From an uncultured bacterium (GTDB lineage: Bacteria > Bacillota > Limnochordia > DTU080 > JAAYLA01): a stretch of 22,015 nt of DNA. Position numbers and translations under genes: made by a program. Position 1 is the first letter of the stretch. Every line of letters begins with the position of its first letter. The DNA is taken from positions 1 to 22,015 of the forward strand of contig CALKAQ010000138.1 in the NCBI GenBank assembly GCA_937983075.1. The letters are read 5' to 3'. Below the pieces are notes generated by a model. That model searched no databases, had not been told where the DNA came from, and saw only the letters and a program-made list of their open reading frames with translations. Positions 22,006-22,015 of this stretch are shown here, piece by piece.

Positions 22006-22015
22006 AGGAAAAAGC

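Noticed and set aside
1..22015. CRISPR array, insertion sequence, phage or toxin-antitoxin genes
   Set aside because: I saw no regularly spaced direct repeats, transposase motifs, terminal inverted repeats or phage genes. The window is essentially a core envelope locus.

Overview
The window looks like chromosomal DNA of a diderm (LPS-bearing) member of the Firmicutes/Bacillota, in the style of Limnochordia, Halanaerobiales or Negativicutes. The evidence is a compact lipid A / LPS-transport cluster in the order lpxC-fabZ-lpxA-lpxI-lpxB-lpxB2-msbA-lptB-lptF/G-DUF3084, the use of LpxI rather than LpxH, strong purine-rich Shine-Dalgarno sites (GGAGG, GGGGGAG), many ATGA or near-zero gene junctions, and moderately high GC. 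The placement is an inference from gene content; no species can be named from the sequence alone.

Region 1 (1-1666) is gene-poor. It opens with a polar amino-acid ABC substrate-binding protein lacking its signal peptide and first segment because of an in-frame stop at 8-10, so it is probably a remnant. About 1 kb follows that holds three strong hairpins and a possible small secreted protein on the minus strand (867-1172).

Region 2 (1667-7071) is a plus-strand run for the outer-membrane end of LPS export: a short YjbH-like outer-membrane protein, an LptF/LptG permease, LptD, LptC and an LptA-like protein. It closes with a good intrinsic terminator (7102-7144).

Region 3 (7261-21477) appears to be one long operon or a few nested ones. 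It begins with an unusual pair: a 708-residue membrane protein with 1+3 membrane segments, a large periplasmic domain and a C-terminal importer-type EAA motif, and a polar-amino-acid-type ABC ATPase whose 3' end runs into lpxC. Then come LpxC, FabZ, LpxA, LpxI, LpxB, an LpxB-like paralogue, MsbA, LptB, a second LptF/LptG permease, a DUF3084 coiled-coil membrane protein and an unrecognised anchored protein with an acidic linker. Together these make UDP-diacylglucosamine intermediates and the lipid A disaccharide, flip the lipid with MsbA, and carry it through LptB-F/G-C-A to LptD. lpxD, lpxK and kdtA/waaA are not in the window.

Region 4 (21507-22005) holds a near-consensus promoter, the RNase P RNA gene and tRNA-Lys(UUU). 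The best candidate for something undescribed is the EAA-bearing permease with its ATPase, embedded between the Lpt and Lpx genes.
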